From the NCBI GenBank assembly GCA_937907585.1, contig CALCVH010000094.1, positions 1 through 7,565 of the forward strand: a stretch of 7,565 nucleotides of DNA, given 5' to 3'. This stretch comes from an uncultured Bacillota bacterium (GTDB lineage: Bacteria > Bacillota_I > Bacilli_A > Izemoplasmatales > UBA1188). A program made the translations under genes and the position numbers. The notes under the pieces are model-generated. The model saw only the letters and a list, made by a program, of their open reading frames with translations. It searched no databases and was not told the DNA's origin. Positions 1-5,965 of the stretch are shown piece after piece (positions within the stretch are counted from its first letter, which is position 1; each line of letters begins with the position of its first letter).

Positions 1-1036
1 GTTATTAAAGAAATTATCCGCTACAGGAAATGGTAAATGTAACTTCACTAATCTTAATCTAAATCATTCTAAATATAATAATGGAGAATATTTTAAAGAC
101 TTACTAGATAATAATTTAAATAAGATATTAGATTGGTTTAAGGAACTAGGAATAGAATATTTTTCTGATATAGAAGGTAGATTCTATCCGTATTCTAATA
201 GCGCTAAAACGGTTAAATACATAATGGAATCAAATATTAATAAAGATGATTACATATTAAACCAAAAAGTTACAAATATAATTAAGAATAACTATATATT
301 TACCGTTGAAGCACTAGATAATACTAATAATACTCAATATAGTTATAAAGCTAGAAATGTGTTAGTTTCCACTGGATTAAAGAATTACAGTTCTTTAGGT
401 TCTGATTTTTCTATAGAAAAAGTACTTACTAATCTAGGACATAGTTTTACAGATATTTATCCATCTAATATATATGTAAAAATTAAAAATAAAAATATAA
501 CTAAACCTATATCAGGATTAAGAATTAAAGCTAAAGCATCTTTATATAATGATAATGAACTAATATTTAATGAATTAGGTGAAGTGTTATTTAAAGATGA
601 TGCGTTAAGTGGAATAGTAATATTCAATTTATCAAGCTCAATAGCTTACCTATATAAGAATAAACTAGATAAACATCTTACTATTCATCTAGATTTAGTT
701 CCAGATATAGATAATCTTAAGATTAATAATAACGATTACAAAAAAGAATATCTAAAATATTTAGATTATAGAATTGTAGATTGTTTCACTAAAAACAATA
801 TAACAAATATTAAAGATGTAGTGTTTGATGTATCAGGATTAGGTGATTTTATGAACGCACAAGTATCTTGTGGAGGAATAAAGATAGATGAAATCAATAC
901 TAAGTCACTTGAATCTAAAATAGTTAAGAATCTATATTTTAGTGGAGATATATTAGATATTGATGCGCCATGTGGTGGATATAATCTATCTAATGCGTTC
1001 TTAAGCGGTATGAAAGTAGGTGAAGAAGTTGAATAA
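1..1036 (+). CDS. HI0933-family NAD(P)/FAD-dependent flavoprotein oxidoreductase, 5' end missing
   Basis: This is the C-terminal part, about 344 residues, of a predicted flavoprotein of the HI0933/BaiN-like family. The open frame (codons from position 2) runs to the window edge, so the first ATG at 224 is internal and not the start. At 20-52 the frame encodes ATGNGKCNFTN, the family's hallmark just after the N-terminal FAD-binding Rossmann motif. At 941-1000 it encodes SGDILDIDAPCGGYNLSNAF, the matching C-terminal FAD-contact motif (family form FaGE-LD-G-GGYNLQ-A). Family members are about 400-420 residues, so roughly 40-70 residues, including the GxGxxG nucleotide motif, lie upstream. The middle is rich in Asn, Lys and Ile, as expected at this base composition. 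Family assignment is firm; substrate and reaction are unknown for most members. It overlaps the 5' end of queH, suggesting translational coupling. Confidence 0.9.
   Translation, partial: LLKKLSATGNGKCNFTNLNLNHSKYNNGEYFKDLLDNNLNKILDWFKELGIEYFSDIEGRFYPYSNSAKTVKYIMESNINKDDYILNQKVTNIIKNNYIFTVEALDNTNNTQYSYKARNVLVSTGLKNYSSLGSDFSIEKVLTNLGHSFTDIYPSNIYVKIKNKNITKPISGLRIKAKASLYNDNELIFNELGEVLFKDDALSGIVIFNLSSSIAYLYKNKLDKHLTIHLDLVPDIDNLKINNNDYKKEYLKYLDYRIVDCFTKNNITNIKDVVFDVSGLGDFMNAQVSCGGIKIDEINTKSLESKIVKNLYFSGDILDIDAPCGGYNLSNAFLSGMKVGEEVE
1018..1023 (+). promoter_or_regulatory. Shine-Dalgarno AGGTGA favouring a TTG start of queH at 1029
   Basis: AGGTGA matches the end of the AGGAGGTGA Shine-Dalgarno consensus and lies 5 nt before an in-frame TTG at 1029. 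The GTG at 1020 sits inside this same site and has no good ribosome binding site of its own. The site lies inside the end of the upstream flavoprotein gene. The two starts differ by only three residues. Confidence 0.45.
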
Positions 1037-1625
1037 GGAAACTACTTTAAATTTAGAAAATGAAATACTCAATAATAATTTACCTAAACCAAAGTTATTA
1101 CTTCATGCGTGCTGTGGGCCTTGTACATCAGGTGTATTTGATCAGTTAAAAGATTATTTTGATATCACAATTCTTTATTATAATCCTAATACCTATCCAT
1201 ATAGTGAATATATGTTGAGGTATGAACAATTAATTAAACTTCAAAAACATTATGATTTTAAATTAATACTGACTGATTATAATGAAGATGAATATTTATC
1301 TAAGATTAAAGGGTTAGAAAGTGAGCCTGAAGGTGGTTCTAGGTGTACAGTATGTTATAAGTTAAGACTTGAAGAAACCGCTAAATACGCTAAATTAAAT
1401 GGCTTTTTATACTTCACTTCAACATTATCAGTATCTCCATATAAAAATGCGGAGAAACTAAATAAAATAGGTGAAGAATTAGAAGCTAAATACAATGTTA
1501 AATATTTATATTCTGATTTTAAAAAACATGATGGATATAAAAACTCTATAAAGAATTCTAAAGAATTTGATCTATATAGACAAGATTATTGTGGATGTAG
1601 ATATTCTTTAAGAAAAGATTCATAA
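1020..1625 (+). CDS. queH: Epoxyqueuosine reductase QueH
   Basis: QueH (formerly DUF208) reduces epoxyqueuosine to queuosine in the wobble position of GUN-anticodon tRNAs (Tyr, His, Asn, Asp). It is the iron-sulfur replacement for the cobalamin enzyme QueG. The 201-residue product has the family's cysteine clusters: HACCGPC at residues 29-35, a CxxC at 109-112 (SRCTVC), and DYCGC at 189-193 near the C-terminus. These are the expected ligands of the [4Fe-4S] cluster and the adjacent metal site. YYNPNTYP (53-60) is also characteristic. Length is normal for the family. The start is ambiguous: GTG at 1020 overlaps the upstream gene by 17 nt, whereas TTG at 1029 has a better Shine-Dalgarno and overlaps by 8 nt. 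An in-frame stop at 1011 rules out anything earlier. No other queuosine gene is in the window, so the organism may salvage the precursor or make it elsewhere. The next gene begins 17 nt after the stop. Confidence 0.95.
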   Translation: MKKLNKETTLNLENEILNNNLPKPKLLLHACCGPCTSGVFDQLKDYFDITILYYNPNTYPYSEYMLRYEQLIKLQKHYDFKLILTDYNEDEYLSKIKGLESEPEGGSRCTVCYKLRLEETAKYAKLNGFLYFTSTLSVSPYKNAEKLNKIGEELEAKYNVKYLYSDFKKHDGYKNSIKNSKEFDLYRQDYCGCRYSLRKDS

Positions 1626-1642
1626 TTTTAGGAGATATAACA

Positions 1643-1927
1643 ATGAAAAATAATGACATTATCAGCAAAATCACATTCTTTAAAGTAGAAGATGATACAC
1701 AAACATTTAAACTCGCAAATAAGCTACTTAATGGCGATATATTATGTCTTGATTTTAATTCATGTCCTGTAAATCAAGCAGAAAGGGTATTAGATTTCTT
1801 AGCGGGAGTCAACTATGCGACAGATGGATATGTTAGTACATTATCTAAAAATATTTATTTATTCGCTATAAAAGAAGACTATAAAGATCCTGATTTAAAG
1901 AAATTTATAAGTGATTATAGTAAATAA
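1643..1927 (+). CDS. sepF: SepF-like cell division protein, short form
   Basis: SepF binds FtsZ and helps anchor and bundle it at the division ring in Gram-positive bacteria. The 94-residue product aligns by eye with the C-terminal SepF core (DUF552/YlmF). VEDDTQTFKLANKL (15-28) corresponds to the first helix. ILCLDFNSCP (33-42) is the core strand. QAERVLDFLAGVNYATDG (45-62) matches the B. subtilis stretch QAKRIVDFLSGTVYAIGG. IYLFAI (71-76) is the last strand. The usual GG of the turn is DG here. Missing are the N-terminal amphipathic membrane-targeting helix and acidic linker that make typical SepF about 130-150 residues. GGAGA at 1631-1635 lies 7 nt before the ATG, and no upstream in-frame start exists before queH, so the short form looks real. 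The stop overlaps the yggT start (TAATG). That sepF-yggT order is the usual ylmF-ylmG arrangement and supports the call. Confidence 0.85.
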   Translation: MKNNDIISKITFFKVEDDTQTFKLANKLLNGDILCLDFNSCPVNQAERVLDFLAGVNYATDGYVSTLSKNIYLFAIKEDYKDPDLKKFISDYSK

Positions 1928-2202
1928 TGATATATACAGTATTTGGTGAAGTTTTAAGGGTATTTTATTATCTAGGGCTTATCTATTACTTATTATTAGT
2001 AATATATATAGTTTGTACTTGGATAAGTGGATTATATTATACTAAATTATTTTCTATTCTAAGAACAATCGCGTCTCCATTTAATAGACTATTTTCTGGT
2101 AAATTAATTGTAGGAGGATCGTTTGATCTAGGATATTTATTAGGACTAATATTATTTGATGTTGGACTTAATGCGATAAAAAATGTTTCATATATGATAT
2201 AG
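1927..2202 (+). CDS. yggT: YggT (YlmG) family small membrane protein
   Basis: This 91-residue protein has two predicted membrane segments (about residues 10-33 and 66-84) separated by a short basic loop, the standard YggT layout. Family marks include TW at 31-32 in place of the usual SW, SPFNRLF at 50-56 (family P-L-P-R), and SFDLGYLLGLILFD at 65-78, which matches the conserved G-iDlSpivali block. YggT/YlmG proteins are encoded beside sepF in Gram-positive bacteria and have been linked to envelope and division functions, but no biochemical activity is established. The start codon shares one base with the sepF stop, and no Shine-Dalgarno precedes it, so translation probably depends on coupling to sepF. 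In the usual division cluster ylmH and divIVA follow; here deoC follows after 8 nt. Confidence 0.88.
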   Translation: MIYTVFGEVLRVFYYLGLIYYLLLVIYIVCTWISGLYYTKLFSILRTIASPFNRLFSGKLIVGGSFDLGYLLGLILFDVGLNAIKNVSYMI

Positions 2203-2207
2203 GAGGG
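2201..2207 (+). promoter_or_regulatory. Strong Shine-Dalgarno AGGAGGG of deoC overlapping the yggT stop
   Basis: AGGAGGG lies 3 nt before the deoC ATG at 2211, and its first two bases are the last two of the yggT TAG stop. It is among the strongest ribosome binding sites in the window and fixes the deoC start. Confidence 0.8.
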
Positions 2208-2210
2208 AAA

Positions 2211-2858
2211 ATGGAATTAAATAAATATATTGATCATACTTACTTAAAAGCAAATGGATCAAAGGAAAACATTGTAGAATTATGTAAAGAAGCAGTTAAA
2301 TATAACTTTAAAAGCGTATGTGTCAATCCTTGTTTTATAAATGACGCTAAAGAATTATTAAAAGGAAGCGATGTATTAGTTTGTACAGTTATAGGTTTCC
2401 CTTTAGGACAAAACACTACAGAAACAAAAGTATTTGAAACTAAAAATGCGATAGAATTTGGCGCTGATGAAGTAGACATGGTTATAAACGTTATCAAATT
2501 AAAAGATAAAGATTATGATTATGTATTAAACGAAATTAAGGCTATAAGAGAAGCAAGCATAGGTAAGACTTTAAAAGTTATAATTGAAACTTGTTATCTA
2601 ACTGAAGATGAAATTGTTATGGCGTCTAAATTAACTAAAGAAGCTGGAGCTGATTACGTTAAAACATCTACTGGATTTGGAACTGGTGGTGCACTCGTTA
2701 AAGATGTTAAATTAATGAGAGAAACAGTTGGAGATAATTTTGGCGTTAAAGCATCTGGTGGAGTATCAAGTTACGCTGAAGCAATGGAAATGATAGAAGC
2801 TGGCGCAACACGTTTAGGTACATCTAAAGGCGTTAAAATAATGGAAGGAAGTAAATAA
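2211..2858 (+). CDS. deoC: Deoxyribose-phosphate aldolase DeoC
   Basis: DeoC is a cytosolic class I aldolase that splits 2-deoxy-D-ribose 5-phosphate into acetaldehyde and glyceraldehyde 3-phosphate, the last step of deoxynucleoside catabolism. The 215-residue product is full length for the short bacterial type. It starts with the typical YIDHTYLK (6-13). TVIGFPLG is at 59-66, and EVDMVINV (87-94) carries the catalytic Asp89. VKTSTGFGTGGA (150-161) carries the Schiff-base Lys151, and GVKASGGV (178-185) carries the second active-site Lys180. All key residues are intact. It is followed after one base by deoD, which acts earlier in the same pathway, so the two are almost certainly co-transcribed and probably translationally coupled. 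No deoB mutase or pyrimidine phosphorylase gene is in view. Confidence 0.97.
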   Translation: MELNKYIDHTYLKANGSKENIVELCKEAVKYNFKSVCVNPCFINDAKELLKGSDVLVCTVIGFPLGQNTTETKVFETKNAIEFGADEVDMVINVIKLKDKDYDYVLNEIKAIREASIGKTLKVIIETCYLTEDEIVMASKLTKEAGADYVKTSTGFGTGGALVKDVKLMRETVGDNFGVKASGGVSSYAEAMEMIEAGATRLGTSKGVKIMEGSK

Positions 2859-2859
2859 T

Positions 2860-3573
2860 ATGTCTACACCTCATAATAATGCGAAATTAGGCGATATCGC
2901 TAAAACAGTATTAATGCCTGGAGATCCTTTAAGAGCGAAATATATCGCTGAAACATATTTAGATAATCCAGTATGTTTTAATACAGTTAGAAATATGTTT
3001 GGATATACTGGAACTTATAAAGGTCATAAAGTTACAGTTATGGGTTCAGGCATGGGCATGCCTTCTATTGGAATATATTCATATGAATTATTCAAGTTCT
3101 ATGATGTAGAAAATATCATTAGAATTGGCTCTGCAGGAGCATATACTAAAGAGCTTGATATATTTGATGTAGTAATCGCAAATAGCGCTTATAGCGAATC
3201 ATCATTCGCTAAAGTATTTAATAATGAAGATACTAATATGATGTATCCATCAGAATACATCAATAGAACTATAAAAGAAGTAGCGAACGAACAAAATATC
3301 ACTTTACATCAAGGTGTAATTCATTCTTCAGATGTTTTCTACCATACTGATAGATCAGATTATTATAAAGATGTTGAAACTCATAACTGCATCGCTGTAG
3401 AAATGGAATCTTATGCATTATTCTCAATCGCTAATGCATTAAATAAAAATGCAGCGTGCTTGCTTACAATATCAGATTCTTTCGTATCACCAAAAATAAC
3501 TACCGCAGAAGAAAGACAAACATCATTTAATACAATGATGAAATTAGCTTTAGAAACAGCTATAAAATTATAA
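2860..3573 (+). CDS. deoD: Purine nucleoside phosphorylase, DeoD type
   Basis: This is a hexameric-type purine nucleoside phosphorylase. It uses phosphate to split purine (deoxy)ribonucleosides into free base and (deoxy)ribose 1-phosphate. The 237-residue product is full length. Visible motifs are His5 (the E. coli His4 equivalent), MPGDPLRAKYIAE (19-31, with phosphate-binding Gly21 and Arg25), and RNMFGYTGTYKG (44-55). GSGMGMPSIGIYSYEL (62-77) follows. RIGSAGA (88-94) supplies Arg88 and Ser91, and VEMES (180-184) makes the sugar contacts. SDS at 205-207 has Asp206 as the base-protonating residue, and Arg219 is its likely partner. Nothing essential is missing. GGAAGGA at 2843-2849, inside the deoC end, is a suitable Shine-Dalgarno about 10 nt before the ATG. 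It is the last gene of its transcription unit: a stem-loop terminator lies about 115 nt downstream. Confidence 0.97.
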   Translation: MSTPHNNAKLGDIAKTVLMPGDPLRAKYIAETYLDNPVCFNTVRNMFGYTGTYKGHKVTVMGSGMGMPSIGIYSYELFKFYDVENIIRIGSAGAYTKELDIFDVVIANSAYSESSFAKVFNNEDTNMMYPSEYINRTIKEVANEQNITLHQGVIHSSDVFYHTDRSDYYKDVETHNCIAVEMESYALFSIANALNKNAACLLTISDSFVSPKITTAEERQTSFNTMMKLALETAIKL

Positions 3574-3687
3574 TTATTATACTAATAAATTAGATTTCTA
3601 TTATTTTGAACAATTTAATGAATATGATATTCAGCTTCCTAATAACGTTACAGTAAACTATATTGGATATTAATTACTATTCATATT
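3574..3687 (+). other. deoD 3' spacer with a start-less open frame
   Basis: Between the deoD stop and the terminator there are about 114 nt. One frame (3566-3673) is open for about 35 codons, ends in TAA, and reads NKLDFYYFEQFNEYDIQLP in its middle. It contains no ATG, GTG or TTG start and no ribosome binding site. It might be the tail of a decayed gene, or a chance open frame; I recognise no family. Otherwise I see nothing functional here. Confidence 0.25.
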
Positions 3688-3712
3688 AACTACTCTTTAT
3701 TGAGTAGTTTTT
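3688..3712 (+). terminator. Rho-independent terminator after deoD
   Basis: A perfect 8-bp stem, AACTACTC (3688-3695) paired with GAGTAGTT (3702-3709), encloses a 6-nt loop (TTTATT) and runs directly into a T tract (3708-3712, then ATTA). This is a standard intrinsic terminator for the + strand. It separates the deoD transcription unit from the marR operon. The A-rich flank is too weak to argue for efficient termination from the opposite strand, where no genes are seen. Confidence 0.85.
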
Positions 3713-3724
3713 ATTATGTAAATA

Positions 3725-3765
3725 TATAATAATTAGTTTTAAAACTAACTATTTTAATATATAAT
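3725..3765 (+). promoter_or_regulatory. Candidate promoter region of the marR-ABC operon
   Basis: Two perfect TATAAT boxes lie between the terminator and marR, at 3725-3730 and 3760-3765. For the second, the best -35 at 17-bp spacing is only TTTTAA (3737-3742), inside the palindrome; transcription would begin near 3772, giving a leader of little more than ten bases. For the first, TTGAGT (3700-3705) lies at an overlong 19-bp spacing within the terminator stem; its leader would be about 48 nt. At this AT content TATAAT can arise by chance, so which box is used cannot be decided. Confidence 0.5.
3733..3748. promoter_or_regulatory. 16-bp perfect palindrome, probable MarR operator
   Basis: TTAGTTTTAAAACTAA is a perfect inverted repeat of two 8-bp arms with no spacer, about 37 nt upstream of the marR start. 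MarR-family dimers typically bind palindromes of about 16-20 bp overlapping their own promoters. It lies just downstream of one TATAAT box and covers the -35 position of the other, so binding would block either promoter. No second copy is seen in the window. Binding by the adjacent regulator is inferred from position and symmetry. Confidence 0.65.
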
Positions 3766-3784
3766 CAAATTAATTGGAGGTAAT

Positions 3785-4225
3785 ATGTACAATAACGATA
3801 GAACTATTGGTAAAATTCTTAATATTACTAATAAAATGTTTAGACAAAAAGTTAAAGAAGAAGCTTTATCTGAAGGCATTAATATGACAGAAATATGGAT
3901 TTTATCTACATTAAGTAAGAATATTGATAAAGAACTAACTCAAAAAGATATATGTGATATCTTGAAACTTACTGCGCCATCTATATCTATTACATTAACT
4001 AATTTAGAGAGTGATGGATTAATAGAAAGAAAGAAATCTACTATAGATTCAAGAAAAACAATTATATCTATTACAGAAAAAGGTATTAATAAATCTGAAT
4101 TATGTAAGAAATATTTTATTAAGATTGATGAATTATTAGAAAAATCTATTACTAGTGATGAATTAGAAATATTCTATAAATGTATGAATTCTTTCATAAA
4201 AGCTATGGAGGAATATAATGTTTAA
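3785..4225 (+). CDS. MarR-family transcriptional regulator
   Basis: This 146-residue winged helix-turn-helix protein has the MarR length and layout. An N-terminal dimerisation helix (about 5-30) is followed by a helix containing MTEIWILSTL (34-43). The helix-turn-helix spans LTQKDICDILKLTAPSISITLTNLESDGLIER (51-82), with the recognition helix near 63-76. The wing KKSTIDSRKTIISITEKG (83-100) carries the family's D-R pair (Asp88, Arg90). C-terminal helices complete the dimer interface. GGAGG at 3776-3780 lies 4 nt before the ATG. The gene overlaps the first ABC gene by 8 nt, so the three genes form one operon. By analogy with many MarR-exporter operons it is probably a ligand-released repressor of its own operon. 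The inducer cannot be told from sequence. Cys57 and Cys107 exist, but there is no evidence for redox sensing. Confidence 0.92.
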   Translation: MYNNDRTIGKILNITNKMFRQKVKEEALSEGINMTEIWILSTLSKNIDKELTQKDICDILKLTAPSISITLTNLESDGLIERKKSTIDSRKTIISITEKGINKSELCKKYFIKIDELLEKSITSDELEIFYKCMNSFIKAMEEYNV

Positions 4226-5963
4226 GTTATTAAGATATTTAAATAAATATTGGTATCTCGCGATGCTTGCGCCAATGTTTATGATTTTAGAAGTATTAAT
4301 GGATATGTTTTTAACTCAATATATGGAAAAAATCGTAGACTATGGTATTCAAACCAATAATATAGATAACGTTGTTAGATACGGACTAATTATGGTTGGT
4401 ATAGTAGTAGTTGGTGTAATTACTGGTGTACTCGCTGGAGTATTTACGAATATTACTAGTTATAAATTTGGTGATGATTTAAGAAAAGATGTATTTAAAA
4501 AGATTATGAATCTATCTTTAAATCAATCTGATAAATTTAGAACAGGGTCTTTAGTTACTAGAGTAACAAATGATATTACACAAATACAAAATATGATATC
4601 TATGTCCTTAAGAGGACTTGTTAGAAGTTTATCATTCTTTTTTATAGGTATTATATTTACATTAAATATATCTAGTAGATTTGGACTAATACTAATAGTA
4701 ATATTGCCTCTTGAATTAATCGCTATGATTATATTTATGAGATTATTGTTCCCGATATTCTCAAAGATTCAAGCTAAATTAGATAAGGTTAATACTGTTG
4801 TATTAGAGAACGTTGATGGAGCTAGAGTAGTTAAAGCGTATTCTAAAGAAAATAGTGAATATAATAGGTTTAAACAAGCGAATGATGAATATACAGGATT
4901 AAATATGAAAGTTGGTAAGATTGACGCATTCTTAATGCCTATATTAAATATCATTGTATATGCAGGACAAATATTCATTTATTATATTGGTGGAACTACT
5001 ATTGTTGATTCATTTAGAAGTTTTATATCACCTGATATCATGTTAGGTGAAATCACTCAAGCAGTAACATATATAATCATGATAGTAAATGGATTACTTA
5101 TGCTTGGAATGTTGTTCTCAAATATCGCTAGAGCGATAGCGAGCGCAAAGAGAGTTAATGAAGTGTTAGATTCAAAATATGAATTAGTTGATGGCTCTTT
5201 AGATATAAATAGTGTAACAAATAAAGGAACTATTGAATTTAAGAATGTTTCATTTAAATATCCAACATCATCTAACGATATATTAACTAATATTAATTTA
5301 AAAATTGATAAAGGTGAAACTATCGCTATAGTTGGATCAACTGGTAGTGGTAAATCTAGTTTAGTTAATTTGCTTGTTAGATTCTATGACGCAACAAAAG
5401 GAGAAGTAATAGTTAACGGACATAATGTAAAAGAATATAAGAAAAAAGATCTAAGAAACAGTGTAGCAATATGTTTACAAAAATGTGAATTATTTGGTGG
5501 AACAATCAAAGAAAATATAATGTTTGGTAAAACTGATGCGACTATGGATGAAGTAGAAAAAGCTGCGGATATTGCGCAGTGTAAAGAATATATTGAACTT
5601 AAAAAAGATAGATATGATGAATATATTCAAGAAAAAGGCGCATCTTTATCTGGTGGACAAAAACAGAGGTTATCTATAGCAAGAGCGATAATAAGAAAAC
5701 CAGATATTATAATATTTGATGATTCAACAAGCGCATTAGATTTATTAACAGAAGCAAAACTATATAAAGCTATGAAAGAGAATTTATCTGATACAACTAA
5801 GATAATAGTTGCGCAAAGAATTGCGACAGCTAAAAACGCTGATAAAATTGTTGTATTAGATAATGGCAAAATAGAATCGTTTGGTACTCATGATGAACTT
5901 TTAAAACATTCTAAAGTCTATAATGATATCTATAAATCTCAACTCAAGATGGAGGCAGTATAA
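4218..5963 (+). CDS. ABC exporter half-transporter with degenerate ATP site
   Basis: This is a 581-residue multidrug/lipid-type ABC exporter subunit: a six-helix membrane domain fused to an ATPase domain. Membrane segments are at about 13-34, 55-78, 134-152, 155-178, 240-262 and 278-301. In the ATPase domain, Walker A is GSTGSGKSS (373-381) with Lys379, the Q-loop Gln is 421, and the signature is an intact LSGGQ (477-481). Walker B ends in Asp501, but the next residue, normally the catalytic Glu, is Asp502. The switch His is replaced by Gln533 (VAQR). The same two substitutions mark the degenerate subunit of heterodimeric exporters such as TM287/288 and BmrCD. GGAGGA at 4207-4212 precedes the ATG by 5 nt. 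The stop is 2 nt before the partner gene. Substrate is unknown; a MarR regulator in front suggests efflux of a toxic or antimicrobial compound. Confidence 0.95.
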   Translation: MFKLLRYLNKYWYLAMLAPMFMILEVLMDMFLTQYMEKIVDYGIQTNNIDNVVRYGLIMVGIVVVGVITGVLAGVFTNITSYKFGDDLRKDVFKKIMNLSLNQSDKFRTGSLVTRVTNDITQIQNMISMSLRGLVRSLSFFFIGIIFTLNISSRFGLILIVILPLELIAMIIFMRLLFPIFSKIQAKLDKVNTVVLENVDGARVVKAYSKENSEYNRFKQANDEYTGLNMKVGKIDAFLMPILNIIVYAGQIFIYYIGGTTIVDSFRSFISPDIMLGEITQAVTYIIMIVNGLLMLGMLFSNIARAIASAKRVNEVLDSKYELVDGSLDINSVTNKGTIEFKNVSFKYPTSSNDILTNINLKIDKGETIAIVGSTGSGKSSLVNLLVRFYDATKGEVIVNGHNVKEYKKKDLRNSVAICLQKCELFGGTIKENIMFGKTDATMDEVEKAADIAQCKEYIELKKDRYDEYIQEKGASLSGGQKQRLSIARAIIRKPDIIIFDDSTSALDLLTEAKLYKAMKENLSDTTKIIVAQRIATAKNADKIVVLDNGKIESFGTHDELLKHSKVYNDIYKSQLKMEAV

Positions 5964-5965
5964 TT

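Noticed and set aside
224..1036. A complete 270-residue protein starting at ATG 224
   Set aside because: The same frame is open back to the window edge and encodes the conserved ATGNGKCNFTN motif at 20-52, so ATG 224 is internal to a longer flavoprotein.
2240..2497. Minus-strand open frame opposite deoC
   Set aside because: It lies wholly inside the conserved deoC sequence, shows no recognisable family or ribosome binding site, and is a shadow of the real gene.
3681..3712. Riboswitch or attenuator upstream of marR
   Set aside because: Only one simple stem with a T tract is present, close after deoD and before the candidate promoters. No conserved aptamer or alternative pairing was seen, so an ordinary terminator is the simpler reading.
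4769..4978. Minus-strand open frame opposite the first ABC gene
   Set aside because: It is antisense to the membrane domain; its composition is that expected from the complement of hydrophobic codons. No start signal or family is seen.
5708..5823. Walker B Glu-to-Asp and switch His-to-Gln changes as a sign of a decaying gene
   Set aside because: The frame is intact and both changes are the normal state of the degenerate subunit in heterodimeric exporters, matched by the altered signature in the partner.
5627..5869. Minus-strand open frame opposite the first ABC ATPase domain
   Set aside because: It is the complement of the conserved signature, Walker B and switch regions; no independent evidence supports it.
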